A program made the translations under genes and the position numbers. From Longimicrobium sp. (lineage in GTDB: Bacteria; Gemmatimonadota; Gemmatimonadetes; Longimicrobiales; Longimicrobiaceae), in contig NZ_DASVSF010000011.1 in the NCBI RefSeq assembly GCF_036388275.1, positions 167,700 through 231,699 of the forward strand: DNA of 64,000 nt, in the 5' to 3' direction. The notes beneath the pieces are model-generated. The model was not told the DNA's origin. It saw only the letters and a program-made list of their open reading frames with translations, and ran no database searches. Below, piece by piece: positions 63,857 through 64,000 of this stretch (position 1 is its first letter; every line of letters starts with the position of its first letter).

Positions 63857-64000
<144 letters not shown>

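Overview
The window is GC-rich bacterial chromosome. It is left-bounded by ordinary housekeeping and transport genes and right-bounded by the 3' end of a 16S rRNA gene with an adjacent tRNA-Ile(GAU). The very high GC, the giant NRPS genes and the general style would fit a Gemmatimonadota (Longimicrobium-like) genome. That placement is only an inference; a 16S comparison would settle it.

Left flank (1-6620). The start of alaS lies on the minus strand with a readable promoter. On the plus strand follow an AGCS-type alanine/Na+ symporter, a DAACS dicarboxylate/amino-acid:cation symporter and a penicillin-acylase-family Ntn hydrolase, each followed by a hairpin.

Island (about 6673-62062). Truncated 3' halves of tRNA-Ile, each followed by an intrinsic terminator, lie at 6673 and 62024. 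The intact tRNA-Ile is at 63689-63762. This is the footprint of two tandem tRNA-targeted insertions: a 55 kb element (6673-62062) and a decayed 1.6 kb element (62024-63689). No integrase survives, but a MobC-like gene and two relaxase fragments do. The 55 kb island carries two unrelated cargos.

Cargo 1 (6893-17074, minus strand, visibly lower GC). A compact gene run encodes a TylF-like O-methyltransferase, an ABC ATPase, a permease, a solute-binding lipoprotein, a second permease, a calcineurin-like phosphoesterase, a CHAT (caspase-like) protease and a STAND NTPase. The last three genes overlap by ATGA. The C-terminal ~420 residues of the STAND NTPase are collinear with, and share several motifs with, the solute-binding lipoprotein of the same operon. 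This suggests a conflict or signalling device whose cytoplasmic sensor is a captured copy of the transporter's ligand-binding domain. I consider it the best candidate for an undescribed system here.

Cargo 2 (18349-60754, minus strand). Three NRPS genes encode 12 adenylation domains. In transcription order: NRPS-A (4 modules, one N-methylating, plus TE), NRPS-B (2 modules, opening with half a condensation domain and an A domain lacking the usual Asp235) and NRPS-C (6 modules, a dual E/C domain, one N-methylating module, plus TE). Two TEs imply either two products or a recently merged cluster. Six of the 12 A domains carry a pocket resembling the 4-hydroxyphenylglycine code; one matches leucine exactly. 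Whole modules are near-duplicates of one another. No MbtH, PPTase, exporter or phenylglycine-supply genes are visible in the window.

Right flank. The small element holds one zinc-ribbon membrane protein gene, a scrap of a second copy and a relaxase scrap. Then come the tRNA-Ile terminator, tRNA-Ile and the 16S rRNA 3' end. No 23S gene follows tRNA-Ile, so the rRNA unit is split.
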